A DNA stretch of 64,000 nt from Rhizobium leguminosarum bv. trifolii WSM2297 (GTDB lineage Bacteria > Pseudomonadota > Alphaproteobacteria > Rhizobiales > Rhizobiaceae). Shown here one piece after another: positions 54,393 to 63,579 of the stretch. The DNA is taken from positions 248,001-312,000 of the forward strand of contig NZ_JH719395.1 of NCBI RefSeq assembly GCF_000271845.1, read 5' to 3'. Position numbers and translations under genes: made by a program. Position 1 is the first letter of the stretch. Each line of letters begins with the position of its first letter. A model generated the notes under the pieces. The model was given only the letters and a program-made list of their open reading frames with translations. It was not told the DNA's origin and did no database searches.

Positions 54393-55580
54393 TCAGTCGT
54401 TGGCCGAAACCTTGACGCCGAGCACCTGCGGCAGCGTGTTCGGAGCACCCATGGCAGCACCGACGATGGTCGGGAACGGTACCGGCTTTTCGGGAGCGGC
54501 CTTGACGGTCAGGCTCTTCGGATCGTCGAGGAAGGTGTTGACCGCTGCCGAAACGGCGTTCTGCAGTTCGGGAATGTTGAGCTGCGCCAGCATGATCGGC
54601 GTCATCGCCTTCAGCGAATCCGCCATCTGCTTGCCCGACATGTTCTGCTGCGAGCCGGCATAATCAAGCGCGCGCTTGGTGATCGAGGCATCGTCGAAAC
54701 GCACCTGCGCGGCCTCGAAGGACAGCTGCTGCATCAGGCCGAGCATGGCAAGGCCGAGCGCCTGCTGCGACTGTTCCTTGTTCGGATTGGCTTCGGATTG
54801 CTTCATCGCATCCTGCATCGATTTCATGAAGGCCATCGTATAGCCGGAGATCTTGAAGCCGAGGTTCAGCTTGCCGACATTGGTGAAGTCGAAGGCGAAT
54901 TCGGAAATGTCGATCGTGCCGGGGGCAAGTTCCCAGGCACCCTTCATGGTGATGTCGCCCTGGACGTGCTGCAGGGCGAGCTTCTCGATCGCGTCCTTAC
55001 TCTGCGCATCCTCGGACTTAGTGAGATCGGCCTTCATGCTTTTGAAGGCGCCGTCGAAATCGAAGCCGGATTCGTCTTCGCGCAGTGTCAGGTTCATGTT
55101 GCTTTCGAGCAGCGAGAATACTTCCGCCCCGTCCTTGACAACCTTCAGCGGGCCGATATGGGCGGTTTCATAAAGCATCATGGTGTCGAGCGTATCGCCA
55201 CCCGCAGTTGCCGGGACGGAGATGCCGCCGAGCGTCAGATCCTGCGCCGTCACGGTCACACCGTCTCCGGTCTTGTTGATGTCGGGGAAGGCCGCTTCTT
55301 CGATGTAATAACCGCCGTCCTCGTCTTCTTCGACGCCGGAAAGGGTGATTTCGCCGATCGGCAGGCTTTCGCCGCCGGTCGGCTTGACGGTGACATTCTT
55401 CAACGTCACGGTCGTGCCGTCGATATCGACGCTCTCAGCTGAAATCGTCCCGCCCTGTGCGGCATAGGCGGCATTGATCTTCTTCAGCAGATCGGTGCCG
55501 TCGAGAGCGAAAGCCGAGCCGGCGAGCGAGAAAAATGCGGCGCCCGACAGCATCAGCCGCGTTGTCCGGTAAAAATTCAT
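54393..55580 (-). CDS. Periplasmic protein of unknown function
   Basis: A 395-residue exported protein not recognised by family. Signal peptide at about residues 1-25 (FFSLAGSAFA). The mature part is rich in Asp, Thr and Gly in a regular beta-like pattern (ISAESVDIDGTTVTLKNVTV; GDGVTVTAQDLTLGGISV), then a helical region with Met/Gln/Ala (SMQDAMKQSEANPNKEQSQQ, LGLAMLGLMQQ). No catalytic motif or Cys. It resembles repeats of AsmA- or DUF945-like periplasmic proteins in general look only. Single-gene transcript, with AGAGGA before the ATG, divergent from parC. Confidence 0.6.
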   Translation of the reverse strand: MNFYRTTRLMLSGAAFFSLAGSAFALDGTDLLKKINAAYAAQGGTISAESVDIDGTTVTLKNVTVKPTGGESLPIGEITLSGVEEDEDGGYYIEEAAFPDINKTGDGVTVTAQDLTLGGISVPATAGGDTLDTMMLYETAHIGPLKVVKDGAEVFSLLESNMNLTLREDESGFDFDGAFKSMKADLTKSEDAQSKDAIEKLALQHVQGDITMKGAWELAPGTIDISEFAFDFTNVGKLNLGFKISGYTMAFMKSMQDAMKQSEANPNKEQSQQALGLAMLGLMQQLSFEAAQVRFDDASITKRALDYAGSQQNMSGKQMADSLKAMTPIMLAQLNIPELQNAVSAAVNTFLDDPKSLTVKAAPEKPVPFPTIVGAAMGAPNTLPQVLGVKVSAND

Positions 55581-55815
55581 GGGGTGATTCCTCTGGTGGC
55601 GTGTGGCGGTTCTTAAATCTGCAGTTACGCTACTACGGATTGGGCCCGCTTTATATTTACGGACTTCTAAATTTCCGTTGAAAGGAACGGCAAACGAAGT
55701 CCAAATTGCGGCGGAACGTTTGTCTCATCCTTTGATGTCAGTGCCAAGACTTCATCCACAGCTGCAATGGCCTGGATTCCTTGCCCGCCAGCCTCTTCTG
55801 GGCTAGTCAGGACCT

Positions 55816-58071
55816 ATGGGACAAGAGATTTTGCCGCCTTCCGGCGGAGACGACGACAACATCCAGCCGGTCGACCTCAAGGCGGCGCTCGAGCAGCGCT
55901 ATCTCGCCTATGCGCTGTCGACCATCATGCATCGCGCTTTGCCAGACGTGCGCGACGGGCTGAAGCCTGTGCATCGCCGCATCGTTTACGCGATGAACGA
56001 GATGGGGCTGCGGCCGACCTCGGCCTTCAGGAAATGCGCCAAGATCGTCGGCGAGGTGATGGGTAACTACCATCCACACGGCGACCAGTCGATCTACGAC
56101 GCGCTTGCCCGTCTCGCCCAGGATTTCTCGCAGCGCTATACGCTGGTCAACGGCCAGGGCAATTTCGGCAACATCGACGGCGACAGCCCCGCCGCCATGC
56201 GTTACACCGAATCGAAGATGACGGCGGTCTCCGAACTGCTGCTCGAAGGCATCGATCAGGATGCCGTCGATTTCCGCGACACCTACGACGAATCGAATTC
56301 CGAACCGACCGTCCTTCCCGGCGCTTTCCCGAACCTGCTTGCCAACGGCTCCTCCGGCATCGCCGTCGGCATGGCGACCTCGATCCCGTCGCACAATGCC
56401 CACGAGCTTTGCGACGCCGCCCTGCATCTGATCAAACATCCGGATGCGACCGTCGAAAAGCTGGTCGAATTCATTCCCGGCCCGGATTTTCCCACCGGCG
56501 GCATCATTATCGACAACCGCGACAGCATCATCGAGAGCTACCGCACCGGCCGCGGTGGTTTTCGCGTTCGGGCGAAATGGCAGACCGAGGATCTCGGCCG
56601 CGGCGGCTACCAGATCGTCATTACCGAAATTCCCTACCAAGTGCAGAAGTCGCGGCTGATCGAAAAGATCGCCGAGTTGCTGATCGCCCGCAAGCTGCCG
56701 CTTTTGGAAGACATCCGCGACGAATCGGCCGAGGACATCCGTGTCGTCCTGGTACCGAAGACGCGCAGTGTCGATCCGACGATCCTGATGGAATCGATGT
56801 TCAAGCTGACGGAACTCGAAAGCCGCTTCCCGCTCAACATGAACGTGCTGTCCATGGGCCGCATCCCGCGGGTCATGGCGCTGAACGAAGTGTTGAAGGA
56901 GTGGCTGGATCACCGCCGCGAGGTGCTGCAGCGCCGCTCGCGCTTCCGCCTGGCCGCGATCGACAGGCGTCTCGAAATTCTCGGCGGTCTGCTGATCGCC
57001 TACCTCAATATCGATGAGGTGATCCGGATCATCCGCGAGGAAGACGAGCCGAAGCCGGTCATGATGGCGCGCTGGGATCTGACCGACATTCAGGTCGAGG
57101 CGATCCTCAACATGCGGCTGCGCGCCTTGCGCAAGCTCGAAGAGTTCGAGATCCGCAAGGAATTCGACGAACTCACCAAGGAAAAGGGCGAGATCGAGGC
57201 GCTGCTTGCCTCAGACGACAAGCAGTGGCAGACGGTCGCCTGGGAAATCGGCGAGGTGAAGAAGAAATTCGCCAAGGCGACTGAGGTCGGCCGCCGCCGC
57301 ACCCAGTTTGCCGACGCCCCCGAAACCGACGAGGAAGCAATCCAGCAGGCGATGATCGAAAAGGAACCGATCACCGTCGTCATTTCCGAAAAGGGCTGGA
57401 TCCGCGCGCTGAAGGGCCATATCGCCGATACGGCGACACTGACCTTCAAGGAAGGTGACGGGCTGAAGATAGCCTTCCCGGCGCAGACGACGGACAAGAT
57501 CCTGATCGTCACTACTGGCGGCAAGGCCTTCACCCTCGGCGGCGACAAGCTGCCGGGCGGCCGTGGCCACGGCGAGCCGCTGCGCATCATCATCGACATG
57601 GACAACGACCAGGCGGTGCTGACCGCCTTCGTCCACGATCCCTCGCGCAAGCAGCTGATCGTCTCCACAGCCGGCAATGGCTTCGTCGTTGCGGAAGCAG
57701 AGCTCGTCGCCAATACCCGCAAGGGCAAGCAGATCATGAACGTGGCGCTGCCCGAAGAAACCCAGCTGCTCGTGCAGGTGGGTGGCGATCATGTCGCCGT
57801 CGTCGGTGAAAACCGCAAGCTGCTGGTCTTCCCGCTGGCGCAGGTGCCGGAAATGTCGCGCGGCAAGGGCGTGCGCCTGCAGCGCTACAAGGATGGCGGC
57901 ATTTCCGACGTCCGCTGCTTTGCGATAGCAGACGGCCTCGTCTGGGAAGACAGCGCCGGCCGCACCTTCACGAAGAACAAGGACGAACTTGCCGAGTGGC
58001 TATCCGACCGCGCCACGGCCGGCCGCACCGTGCCGAAGGGCTTTCCGCGCAGCGGCAAATTCGCCGGTTAA
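55816..58071 (+). CDS. parC: DNA topoisomerase IV subunit A
   Basis: Type II topoisomerase A subunit that decatenates daughter chromosomes. The 751-residue protein has the catalytic Tyr at 130 ([10 protein letters not shown]), [15 protein letters not shown] at about residues 86-100 (the quinolone region; Gln where GyrA has Ser83), a GyrA-type coiled-coil arm ([20 protein letters not shown]), and a C-terminal beta-pinwheel that lacks the GyrA box (QRRGGKG), which is why it is called ParC and not GyrA. The stop codon's last A is the first base of a dispersed repeat. The 235-bp upstream gap is divergent with the periplasmic gene. Confidence 0.94.
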   Translation: MGQEILPPSGGDDDNIQPVDLKAALEQRYLAYALSTIMHRALPDVRDGLKPVHRRIVYAMNEMGLRPTSAFRKCAKIVGEVMGNYHPHGDQSIYDALARLAQDFSQRYTLVNGQGNFGNIDGDSPAAMRYTESKMTAVSELLLEGIDQDAVDFRDTYDESNSEPTVLPGAFPNLLANGSSGIAVGMATSIPSHNAHELCDAALHLIKHPDATVEKLVEFIPGPDFPTGGIIIDNRDSIIESYRTGRGGFRVRAKWQTEDLGRGGYQIVITEIPYQVQKSRLIEKIAELLIARKLPLLEDIRDESAEDIRVVLVPKTRSVDPTILMESMFKLTELESRFPLNMNVLSMGRIPRVMALNEVLKEWLDHRREVLQRRSRFRLAAIDRRLEILGGLLIAYLNIDEVIRIIREEDEPKPVMMARWDLTDIQVEAILNMRLRALRKLEEFEIRKEFDELTKEKGEIEALLASDDKQWQTVAWEIGEVKKKFAKATEVGRRRTQFADAPETDEEAIQQAMIEKEPITVVISEKGWIRALKGHIADTATLTFKEGDGLKIAFPAQTTDKILIVTTGGKAFTLGGDKLPGGRGHGEPLRIIIDMDNDQAVLTAFVHDPSRKQLIVSTAGNGFVVAEAELVANTRKGKQIMNVALPEETQLLVQVGGDHVAVVGENRKLLVFPLAQVPEMSRGKGVRLQRYKDGGISDVRCFAIADGLVWEDSAGRTFTKNKDELAEWLSDRATAGRTVPKGFPRSGKFAG

Positions 58072-58116
58072 TGCATTTCGCCCGGGCATATAATTCCGGG
58101 ATAACGACATGCATAA
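58071..58116. repeat. Dispersed ATGCAT-flanked palindromic repeat, copy 2
   Basis: ATGCAT at 58071-58076 (beginning in the parC stop) and at 58109-58114, with CCCGGG-type arms between and the tail ATAACGACATGCATAAAA. It matches the layout of the element at 14557-14612. Confidence 0.75.
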
Positions 58117-58264
58117 AAATTCCGCGCTCGTCTCTTGGCGGGCGCGGGAACTTCTCTATCTCTTTGCTGTTACCCAAAAGAAGAGATGCCGGTCCGTGGG
58201 CGGACGGAACGGCTGTGGCCCGTGCGCTTGGAGAAGGCGCGCGCCGTTACCGGAGGAAAAATCG

Positions 58265-58723
58265 ATGCCCGCCAGCACCATCAAATTGCATGTCTGCCAC
58301 ACCTACGGGGTGCCGCCTGCTGTCGTGTACGACGCCTGGCTCAACCCTGAAATCGCCCGCCGCTTCCTGTTTGCCACCGATGAGGGTCATGTCATCCGCG
58401 CCGATATCGATCCGCATGTCGGCGGCCGCTTCTTTATCGTCGACCGCCGTCCCACCGGCGACGCCTTTCACCAGGGCGTCTTCCTGGAACTGAAGCGCCC
58501 GCAGCGCATGGTCTTCAGTTTTTCCGTCGAGGAACATGATCACAATTGCGACCGCGTCGAAATCGACATCGAGCCGCTCGGCGGCGGCAGCCGCCTGACG
58601 CTGACCCATGAAATGTGCGCAGAATGGGCCGAACACGAGGAAAAGACCCGGCGAGGCTGGGCGCATGTGGTCGAAGGACTGGGCAGGGAGCTGGAACAGC
58701 AGCAGATGAAGGCTACCGGTTAA
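58265..58723 (+). CDS. SRPBCC (AHSA1-type) domain protein
   Basis: A 152-residue protein of the START/AHSA1-like fold: CHTYGVPPAVVYDAWLNPEI at about residues 10-29 and RMVFSFSVEEHDHNCDRVEI, ending WAHVVEGLGRELEQQQMKATG. Such proteins bind hydrophobic ligands or serve as Hsp90 co-chaperone-like or resistance proteins; no ligand is known here. ATG at 58265 has GGAGG at about 58251; upstream in-frame ATG at 58109 is unlikely. The 3' end overlaps the convergent doc gene by 11 bp. Confidence 0.82.
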   Translation: MPASTIKLHVCHTYGVPPAVVYDAWLNPEIARRFLFATDEGHVIRADIDPHVGGRFFIVDRRPTGDAFHQGVFLELKRPQRMVFSFSVEEHDHNCDRVEIDIEPLGGGSRLTLTHEMCAEWAEHEEKTRRGWAHVVEGLGRELEQQQMKATG

Positions 58724-59105
58724 GCGGCACGCTGAAATCCCGGAGAAAGCGGGTCGCGCCTTCTTCGTCGATTTTGCCGGCTGCTACATCAAGCACGAAT
58801 GCAATGACCTGGACGTTATCGGCATCGATCACGTAGTCGTTGATGTAGAGAAATGTAAACGCTGCGAGATAGCCGGTACGTTTGTTGCCGTCCACGAATG
58901 GGTGGTTTTTGACAATGGCATAAAGATAAGCCGCGGCGAATACGAAAATATCAGCTTCGCCGTAGGCAACCTTGTTAAGCGGACGGGCCAGACTGGTCTC
59001 CAAGGCATTTGCATCACGTAAGCCAGCCAGGCCGCCATGTTCGCTGATCTGCTCATCATGCATATTTTCAATCGCCTCGCGGCTTAGCCATTTAAGCCGC
59101 ATCAT
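58713..59105 (-). CDS. doc: Doc-type Fic-fold toxin
   Basis: A 130-residue death-on-curing toxin. The Fic-like motif is NHPFVDGNKRTGY at about residues 67-79, keeping the catalytic His, Asp/Asn and Arg; in Doc the family phosphorylates EF-Tu and stops translation. Its start overlaps the antitoxin stop by four bases (ATGA), as expected of a toxin-antitoxin operon with the antitoxin first. The stop is 11 bp inside the 3' end of the SRPBCC gene on the other strand. Confidence 0.92.
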   Translation of the reverse strand: MMRLKWLSREAIENMHDEQISEHGGLAGLRDANALETSLARPLNKVAYGEADIFVFAAAYLYAIVKNHPFVDGNKRTGYLAAFTFLYINDYVIDADNVQVIAFVLDVAAGKIDEEGATRFLRDFSVPLNR

Positions 59106-59323
59106 TTTGCGAGTTCGCGGAGAGCTATCCGATATTTCTCCATGCCGATGCGGGCAGCGCGCATCTGTTCAGCAAGGTCTGCCGATTCCGGTACAAGCTG
59201 GATGCTGCCTTCGATCTCTCGCAGTTCGAGGCTGTCGCCACTACTCAGGCCAAGTCGCTGCAGTACTTCCTTCGGAATAATGACACCCTCGGAATTTCCG
59301 ATTTTGCGGATTGTAACGTTCAT
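59102..59323 (-). CDS. AbrB/MazE-type antitoxin
   Basis: A 73-residue SpoVT-AbrB fold protein: VTIRKIGNSEGVIIPKEVLQ (about residues 3-22) is the swapped-hairpin DNA-binding motif, and the C-terminal half is the toxin-binding tail. It pairs with Doc rather than the Phd-type antitoxin found with the P1 toxin. Likely represses its own operon; a 10-bp palindrome lies 22 bp upstream of its start. Confidence 0.9.
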   Translation of the reverse strand: MNVTIRKIGNSEGVIIPKEVLQRLGLSSGDSLELREIEGSIQLVPESADLAEQMRAARIGMEKYRIALRELAK

Positions 59324-59345
59324 CGCTTATCCTCTGTGGTAACGC

Positions 59346-59355
59346 TGTTATAACA
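59346..59355. promoter_or_regulatory. Palindromic operator candidate of the toxin-antitoxin operon
   Basis: TGTTATAACA is a perfect 10-bp palindrome, starting 22 bp upstream of the antitoxin start codon. It also contains a -10-like core in the operon direction. This is where an AbrB-type autorepressor would bind. Confidence 0.5.
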
Positions 59356-59385
59356 TGGCGCCGAGCAGGCGACAACATCGCATCA

Positions 59386-60264
59386 TCAGAGTCGCCTGAT
59401 GCTTTTCCCCCGCACCATCCAGAAGCAATGCCCGGCGATCGTCGCCACCAGAATGCCGCCGCCGACGAGTGTCATCGTCCCGGGCGTTTCGGCAAAGATC
59501 AGCCAGACCCAGATCGGCGCGAGCACCGTTTCCAGCAGATAGAACATGCCGACCTCAGGCGCGGAAAGATAACGCGGCCCCGTTGCAAGGCACCAGAAGG
59601 CAACCGGCATCACAATGGCGCCATTGAGGAGGATCCAGCCGGGATGGGCGACGGAAAGCCCTGATGGCAGAGCTTGCGCGAGGCCGAGTACTGCCGGAAG
59701 GATGGCGGCAAGCAACGGCACGAAGCCCATTTCCCGGCGCGAGGCACGCCCGACCGTGATGGCTGCGGCAAGAATAAGCGCGCTGAGAAGCGCCATGGCG
59801 TCGCCAAAAATATGGCCGCTGGAAAGCCCCTCGCGCACGATCAGTCCGACGCCCAAGATCATGAACAGCATGGCGATCAACGTTGCGGCCTGCGGCCTCT
59901 CCTTGAGGACAATCCAGGAAAGAAGCGCCCCGAACATCGGGTTGAAGGCGACGATGAAGACGACATTGGCTGTAGCCGTATTGAAGACGGCCAGCACGAA
60001 GGTGAGGGACGAGAGACCGTAGAGCAGGCCGGCGAATAGGCCGGCTCGCCCCGGAACGAGCATCGGCCATTTGCCCCAGGCAAGGCGCATTGCTCCAAGG
60101 ATGATGAGCGTGGCGAGAACCGTTGCTGCGCTTCGCGTGGCCAGGATCGACCAAATGTCCCCATCGCCAAGCCGGACGAGCGGGATATCCATCGAAAGCG
60201 CCAGCCCGCCGATCGCCGTCAGCAGCAGACCCTTCCGATGATCGGAAAGAGTGGTGGGGAGCAT
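59386..60264 (-). CDS. DMT family (EamA) transporter
   Basis: A 292-residue membrane protein with ten hydrophobic helices in two EamA repeats (about residues 12-145 and 155-285), the usual drug/metabolite exporter topology. Substrate is unknown. It begins at the base after the bpt stop (TAAATG), so it is the second gene of a bpt-eamA transcript. It lies downstream of no other gene of transport. Confidence 0.86.
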   Translation of the reverse strand: MLPTTLSDHRKGLLLTAIGGLALSMDIPLVRLGDGDIWSILATRSAATVLATLIILGAMRLAWGKWPMLVPGRAGLFAGLLYGLSSLTFVLAVFNTATANVVFIVAFNPMFGALLSWIVLKERPQAATLIAMLFMILGVGLIVREGLSSGHIFGDAMALLSALILAAAITVGRASRREMGFVPLLAAILPAVLGLAQALPSGLSVAHPGWILLNGAIVMPVAFWCLATGPRYLSAPEVGMFYLLETVLAPIWVWLIFAETPGTMTLVGGGILVATIAGHCFWMVRGKSIRRL

Positions 60265-61041
60265 TTAGTCGTGGGGACTTTCGGGCATGGATGAGGGATC
60301 GAAACGTTCCCAGCCGCGCGGGGTCAGATGTTCCTGTGGCTGGAAGCGGGTCTTGTAGTCCATTTTTCGCGACCCTTGAACCCAGTAGCCGAGATAGACA
60401 TGCGGCAGGCCCAGCGCCTTCGTGCGCCTGACATGGTCGAGAATCATGAAGGTGCCCAGTGATCGCCGCTCGAGATCGGGATTGAAGTAGGAATAGACCA
60501 TCGACAGCCCGTCGCTCATCGTGTCGGTCAGCGCAGCGGCAAGCAGCTCGCCCTTCGGCCGCTGCTCCAGTCCGGAGCCTTCTTCACGCCGGCGGTACTC
60601 GACGATTCGCGTGTTCACATGCGTGTCCTCAACCATGATCGCATAGTCGAGCACGGTCATGTCGGACATGCCGCCCTGCTGGTGGCGATAATCGAGATAG
60701 CGGCGGAAAAGCGAATATTGTTCGCTGGAAGGCTGGGCGGTGAATTCGGTGGCGATGACGTCGGAATTTGCGGCAAGCACCCGCTTCATCGATTTCGTCG
60801 GCTCGAATTCCTGGGCGAGAATTCTGACGGAAACGCAGGCGCGACAGGATTCGCAGGCCGGCCGGTAGGCGATGTTCTGGGAGCGGCGGAAACCGCCCTG
60901 GGTCAGGATGTCATTCATCTCGGCGGCGCGCGGGCCAACCAGATGGGTGAACACCTTACGCTCCATCTCATGCGGCAGATACGGACACGTAGCCGGAGCC
61001 GTCAGATAAAACTGCGGGGATGGCGTTGTCTGCGTATTCAT
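60265..61041 (-). CDS. bpt: Aspartate/glutamate leucyltransferase (ATE-like)
   Basis: N-end rule aminoacyl transferase: attaches Leu from Leu-tRNA to proteins beginning with Asp or Glu so that ClpS/ClpAP degrades them. The 258-residue protein has the N-terminal ATE Cys motif (PATCPYLP and [11 protein letters not shown], residues about 15-75) and the C-terminal ATE domain with [11 protein letters not shown] and [20 protein letters not shown]. Start ATG at 61041 is preferred over upstream codon 61089. The eamA gene follows with no gap. Confidence 0.88.
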   Translation of the reverse strand: MNTQTTPSPQFYLTAPATCPYLPHEMERKVFTHLVGPRAAEMNDILTQGGFRRSQNIAYRPACESCRACVSVRILAQEFEPTKSMKRVLAANSDVIATEFTAQPSSEQYSLFRRYLDYRHQQGGMSDMTVLDYAIMVEDTHVNTRIVEYRRREEGSGLEQRPKGELLAAALTDTMSDGLSMVYSYFNPDLERRSLGTFMILDHVRRTKALGLPHVYLGYWVQGSRKMDYKTRFQPQEHLTPRGWERFDPSSMPESPHD

Positions 61042-61188
61042 CTGTCGCGGAAATTTCCTTGTCGAGACCGTGCCGTTTCTTGACAGCATGACCTAAGAAT
61101 AAAAAACGTCAACAGCGGCGCGGTTCTTGCCCTTCATTTCGGTCTTCTAATTTTAGATATGGAGCGGTGGCGCCCTCGGGCAAAGAGA

Positions 61189-61216
61189 AAGCGGAGACTT
61201 TATTTCGTCTCCGCTT
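61189..61216 (-). terminator. Hairpin terminator after the RDD gene
   Basis: AAGCGGAGAC (61189-61198) and GTCTCCGCTT (61207-61216) form a perfect 10-bp stem with an 8-nt loop. On the minus strand a TTTCTCTTT tail follows, matching the end of the RDD gene transcript. Confidence 0.75.
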
Positions 61217-61246
61217 AAAGGTTTAGCTGTGATCTCGAGCCAATGC

Positions 61247-61705
61247 TCAGGCGGTGCGAACCGTCGCTGTGCCGACAAGCAGGTCGTGGATGAGACGGCT
61301 GCGCTCGGTAAACAGGCCGGCAAGCAGGATCAGCGGCGTCAGCACCGAGTTGAGGATCCAGAACAGCGCCAGATGCACGATCGCCGTCAGGAAATCCATC
61401 GGCCGGCCGTCGACGCGCATGATGGCGATCCCCATAGCGCGCATGCCGAGCGAGGCTTGGCTCCGCCCGCCGACCGTCAGGCCGAAATAGATGCCGGCGA
61501 CGATGACGAAGAGGGCAGGGTAGAGCAAGAAACCGAGCCCGAGCGTGACGATCGACAGGAAGAACAGCACGATGCCTGCGGGGATGCAGAGCAGCAGCAC
61601 GATCAGATAGTCGAGGATGAAGGCGAAGACACGGCGGCTCAACACGCCGCTATAGGCGCGCCAGTCCTCCGGTGCGGCATAAAGCGGATTAGGGTTGTAG
61701 CTCAT
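61247..61705 (-). CDS. RDD family membrane protein
   Basis: A 152-residue small membrane protein with three or four hydrophobic helices and the RDD-type residues (the Arg-Asp-Asp signature is loosely kept: YSGVLSRRVFAFILDYLIVLL and GGRSQASLGMRAMGI, about residues 17-37 and 80-95). Function of the family is unsettled; some members transport ions. AGGAGA precedes the ATG. It lies 72 bp after hemB, probably co-transcribed. Confidence 0.82.
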   Translation of the reverse strand: MSYNPNPLYAAPEDWRAYSGVLSRRVFAFILDYLIVLLLCIPAGIVLFFLSIVTLGLGFLLYPALFVIVAGIYFGLTVGGRSQASLGMRAMGIAIMRVDGRPMDFLTAIVHLALFWILNSVLTPLILLAGLFTERSRLIHDLLVGTATVRTA

Positions 61706-61777
61706 CTCAATCTCCTGCGGAAAAGCGATGCCGCTGATATGGTATCGGCCGGGCGAAATACAATAATTCCCCCAAAA

Positions 61778-62791
61778 TCACCGTTTGCTGAGGATCTTCG
61801 CCACCTCGACCGCGAAATAGGTGAGGATGCCGTCGCATCCGGCCCGCTTGAATGACAGCAGCGTTTCGAGCATCGCCCGCTCGCCATCGATCCAGCCGTT
61901 CATTGCCGCTGCCTTGATCTGCGAATATTCGCCGGAAACCTGGTAGGCGAAGGTTGGCAGGCCGAAGGCTTCTTTCATCCGCCAGCAGATGTCGAGATAG
62001 GGCAGGCCGGGCTTGACCATCAGCATGTCGGCACCTTCCTCGACGTCGAGGGCCGCATCGCGGATCGCCTCGGTGCCGTTGGCTGGGTCGATATAATAAG
62101 TCTTCTTGTCGCCTTTCAGGAGCCCGCCCGTCGAGATCGCCTCGCGATAGGGCCCGTAGAAGGCGGAGGCGAATTTCGTCGCATAGCTCATGATGCCGAC
62201 GCTCTGGTGGCCGGCCGCATCGAGCGCCATGCGGATCGCGCCGATGCGCCCGTCCATCATCTCCGACGGCGCAATGATGTCGGCGCCGGCATCGGCCTGC
62301 ATCACGGCGGCGCGGGCGACCTGATCGACCGTCTCGTCGTTGACGATCTCGCCGTCTCTCAAGATTCCGTCATGGCCATGGCTGGTGAAGGGATCGAGCG
62401 CGACGTCGGTGATGACGCCGATATTGGGCACCGCCTTCTTGATCGCCGCCGTCGCCTGGTTGATCAGATTGTTGGCTTCGAGGCTGTTCGAGCCGGTCTC
62501 GTCGCGCAGTTCCATCTCGATGTTTGGAAAGGTGGCGAGTGCCGGAATGCCGAGGCCGGCCGCTTCTCGCGCCGCCTCGACTGCCTTGTCGATGCTCATG
62601 CGGTTGACGCCGGGCATGGCCTGGATCGGATCGACGATGCCGGAGCCGGGCACGATGAAGATCGGCCAGATCAGGTCGTCTACCGTCAGCCGGTTCTCCT
62701 GCACCAGCCGGCGCGTCCAATCCGCCTTGCGGTTGCGCCGCATGCGGCGATGGCCGGTGATGTCGTCGACGAGATGCGTCCTATCCTGCAT
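61778..62791 (-). CDS. hemB: Delta-aminolevulinic acid dehydratase (porphobilinogen synthase), Mg type
   Basis: Condenses two aminolevulinate molecules to porphobilinogen in heme synthesis. The 337-residue protein has the two Schiff-base Lys motifs (SYATKFASAFYGP and MLMVKPGLPYLD). The metal stretch is DVALDPFTSHGHDG, with Ala/Asp in place of the three Cys of zinc enzymes (E. coli DVCLCEYTSHGHCG), as in the magnesium-using enzymes of rhizobia. Its gene is the first of the hemB-RDD pair and is divergent from the DUF6163 gene. Confidence 0.96.
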   Translation of the reverse strand: MQDRTHLVDDITGHRRMRRNRKADWTRRLVQENRLTVDDLIWPIFIVPGSGIVDPIQAMPGVNRMSIDKAVEAAREAAGLGIPALATFPNIEMELRDETGSNSLEANNLINQATAAIKKAVPNIGVITDVALDPFTSHGHDGILRDGEIVNDETVDQVARAAVMQADAGADIIAPSEMMDGRIGAIRMALDAAGHQSVGIMSYATKFASAFYGPYREAISTGGLLKGDKKTYYIDPANGTEAIRDAALDVEEGADMLMVKPGLPYLDICWRMKEAFGLPTFAYQVSGEYSQIKAAAMNGWIDGERAMLETLLSFKRAGCDGILTYFAVEVAKILSKR

Positions 62792-62977
62792 GATATCTGC
62801 CCCTGGCCCATTCCATTTATCGGAGCGCTCATTATCATGCCCCCCGAAAAATCCAAACCGGACGATTGGCTGCGGCGGAAAAACCTAAGGCGTATAACCC
62901 CGAGATCGATTTTCGGCGTTACGCGCGGACGCGATGTGATAGAGCGTCGTTAGCGCGTCGTCAGACGCGCGGCGCTC

Positions 62978-63451
62978 GTGAAGAAGATGCAACCCCGAAC
63001 CGATGTCTGCGCTATGGAAACCGATTCCCCGACGATACCGAAACGCACGCTGGCGGATATACTCTTCATTCTCTTCCTGAGGCTGGTTGCCGTATCCTGC
63101 TTCTGGTTCGGTCTGCAATACTGGGCGATGCTCGTCGGTTATTCGCTGGTCGGCGCCGGCCGCTTCGATCTTTTGAGCCTGCCGTGGAAGGTGGCGAGCA
63201 CCAGTCTCGCCGTGCTTTTCCCCGTTGCCTCCCTCGGCCTTTGGCTTACCGTCTCCTGGGGGCCGGTCATCTGGGTGCTGGCCGCTGGCGGGCAGATCCT
63301 GATGTATGGCCTGCTGCCGGATATCTTCGGCCCCAACAAGCTGATCATCCTGCTGCATCTGATGGTCGCCGTGGTTTACTGGATTTTCCGCCTGCTGCTC
63401 TGGCTGGAAAAGCGCCGGCATCGCCGCCAGGTAAGTGTTGATTTACCCTGA
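62978..63451 (+). CDS. DUF6163 membrane protein
   Basis: A 157-residue hydrophobic protein with about four helices (ILFILFLRLVAVSCFWFGLQ; VLFPVASLGLWLTVSWGPV) and a basic C-terminal tail (LEKRRHRRQ). It belongs to a rhizobial family of unknown function found beside ldtR and hemB. The start could also be ATG at 63014, which removes 12 non-conserved residues. It lies divergent from hemB (186-bp gap) and upstream of ldtR. Confidence 0.75.
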   Translation: MKKMQPRTDVCAMETDSPTIPKRTLADILFILFLRLVAVSCFWFGLQYWAMLVGYSLVGAGRFDLLSLPWKVASTSLAVLFPVASLGLWLTVSWGPVIWVLAAGGQILMYGLLPDIFGPNKLIILLHLMVAVVYWIFRLLLWLEKRRHRRQVSVDLP

Positions 63452-63579
63452 GACAACGTGGGGTTTCCAGTAAGGCTCCGTTAAGCCTGCGGTTTAAGTC
63501 GAATTTTATATGTATTCGATAGGGTCTCACTCAAGGCGGGAAGAAAACACACCGCCAATCAAACAGTGAGGCAGTCAAT

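Noticed and set aside
63484..63505. CtrA-type site (TTAA-N7-TTAA) upstream of ldtR.
   Set aside because: Spacing between the two TTAA is nine and not seven bases.
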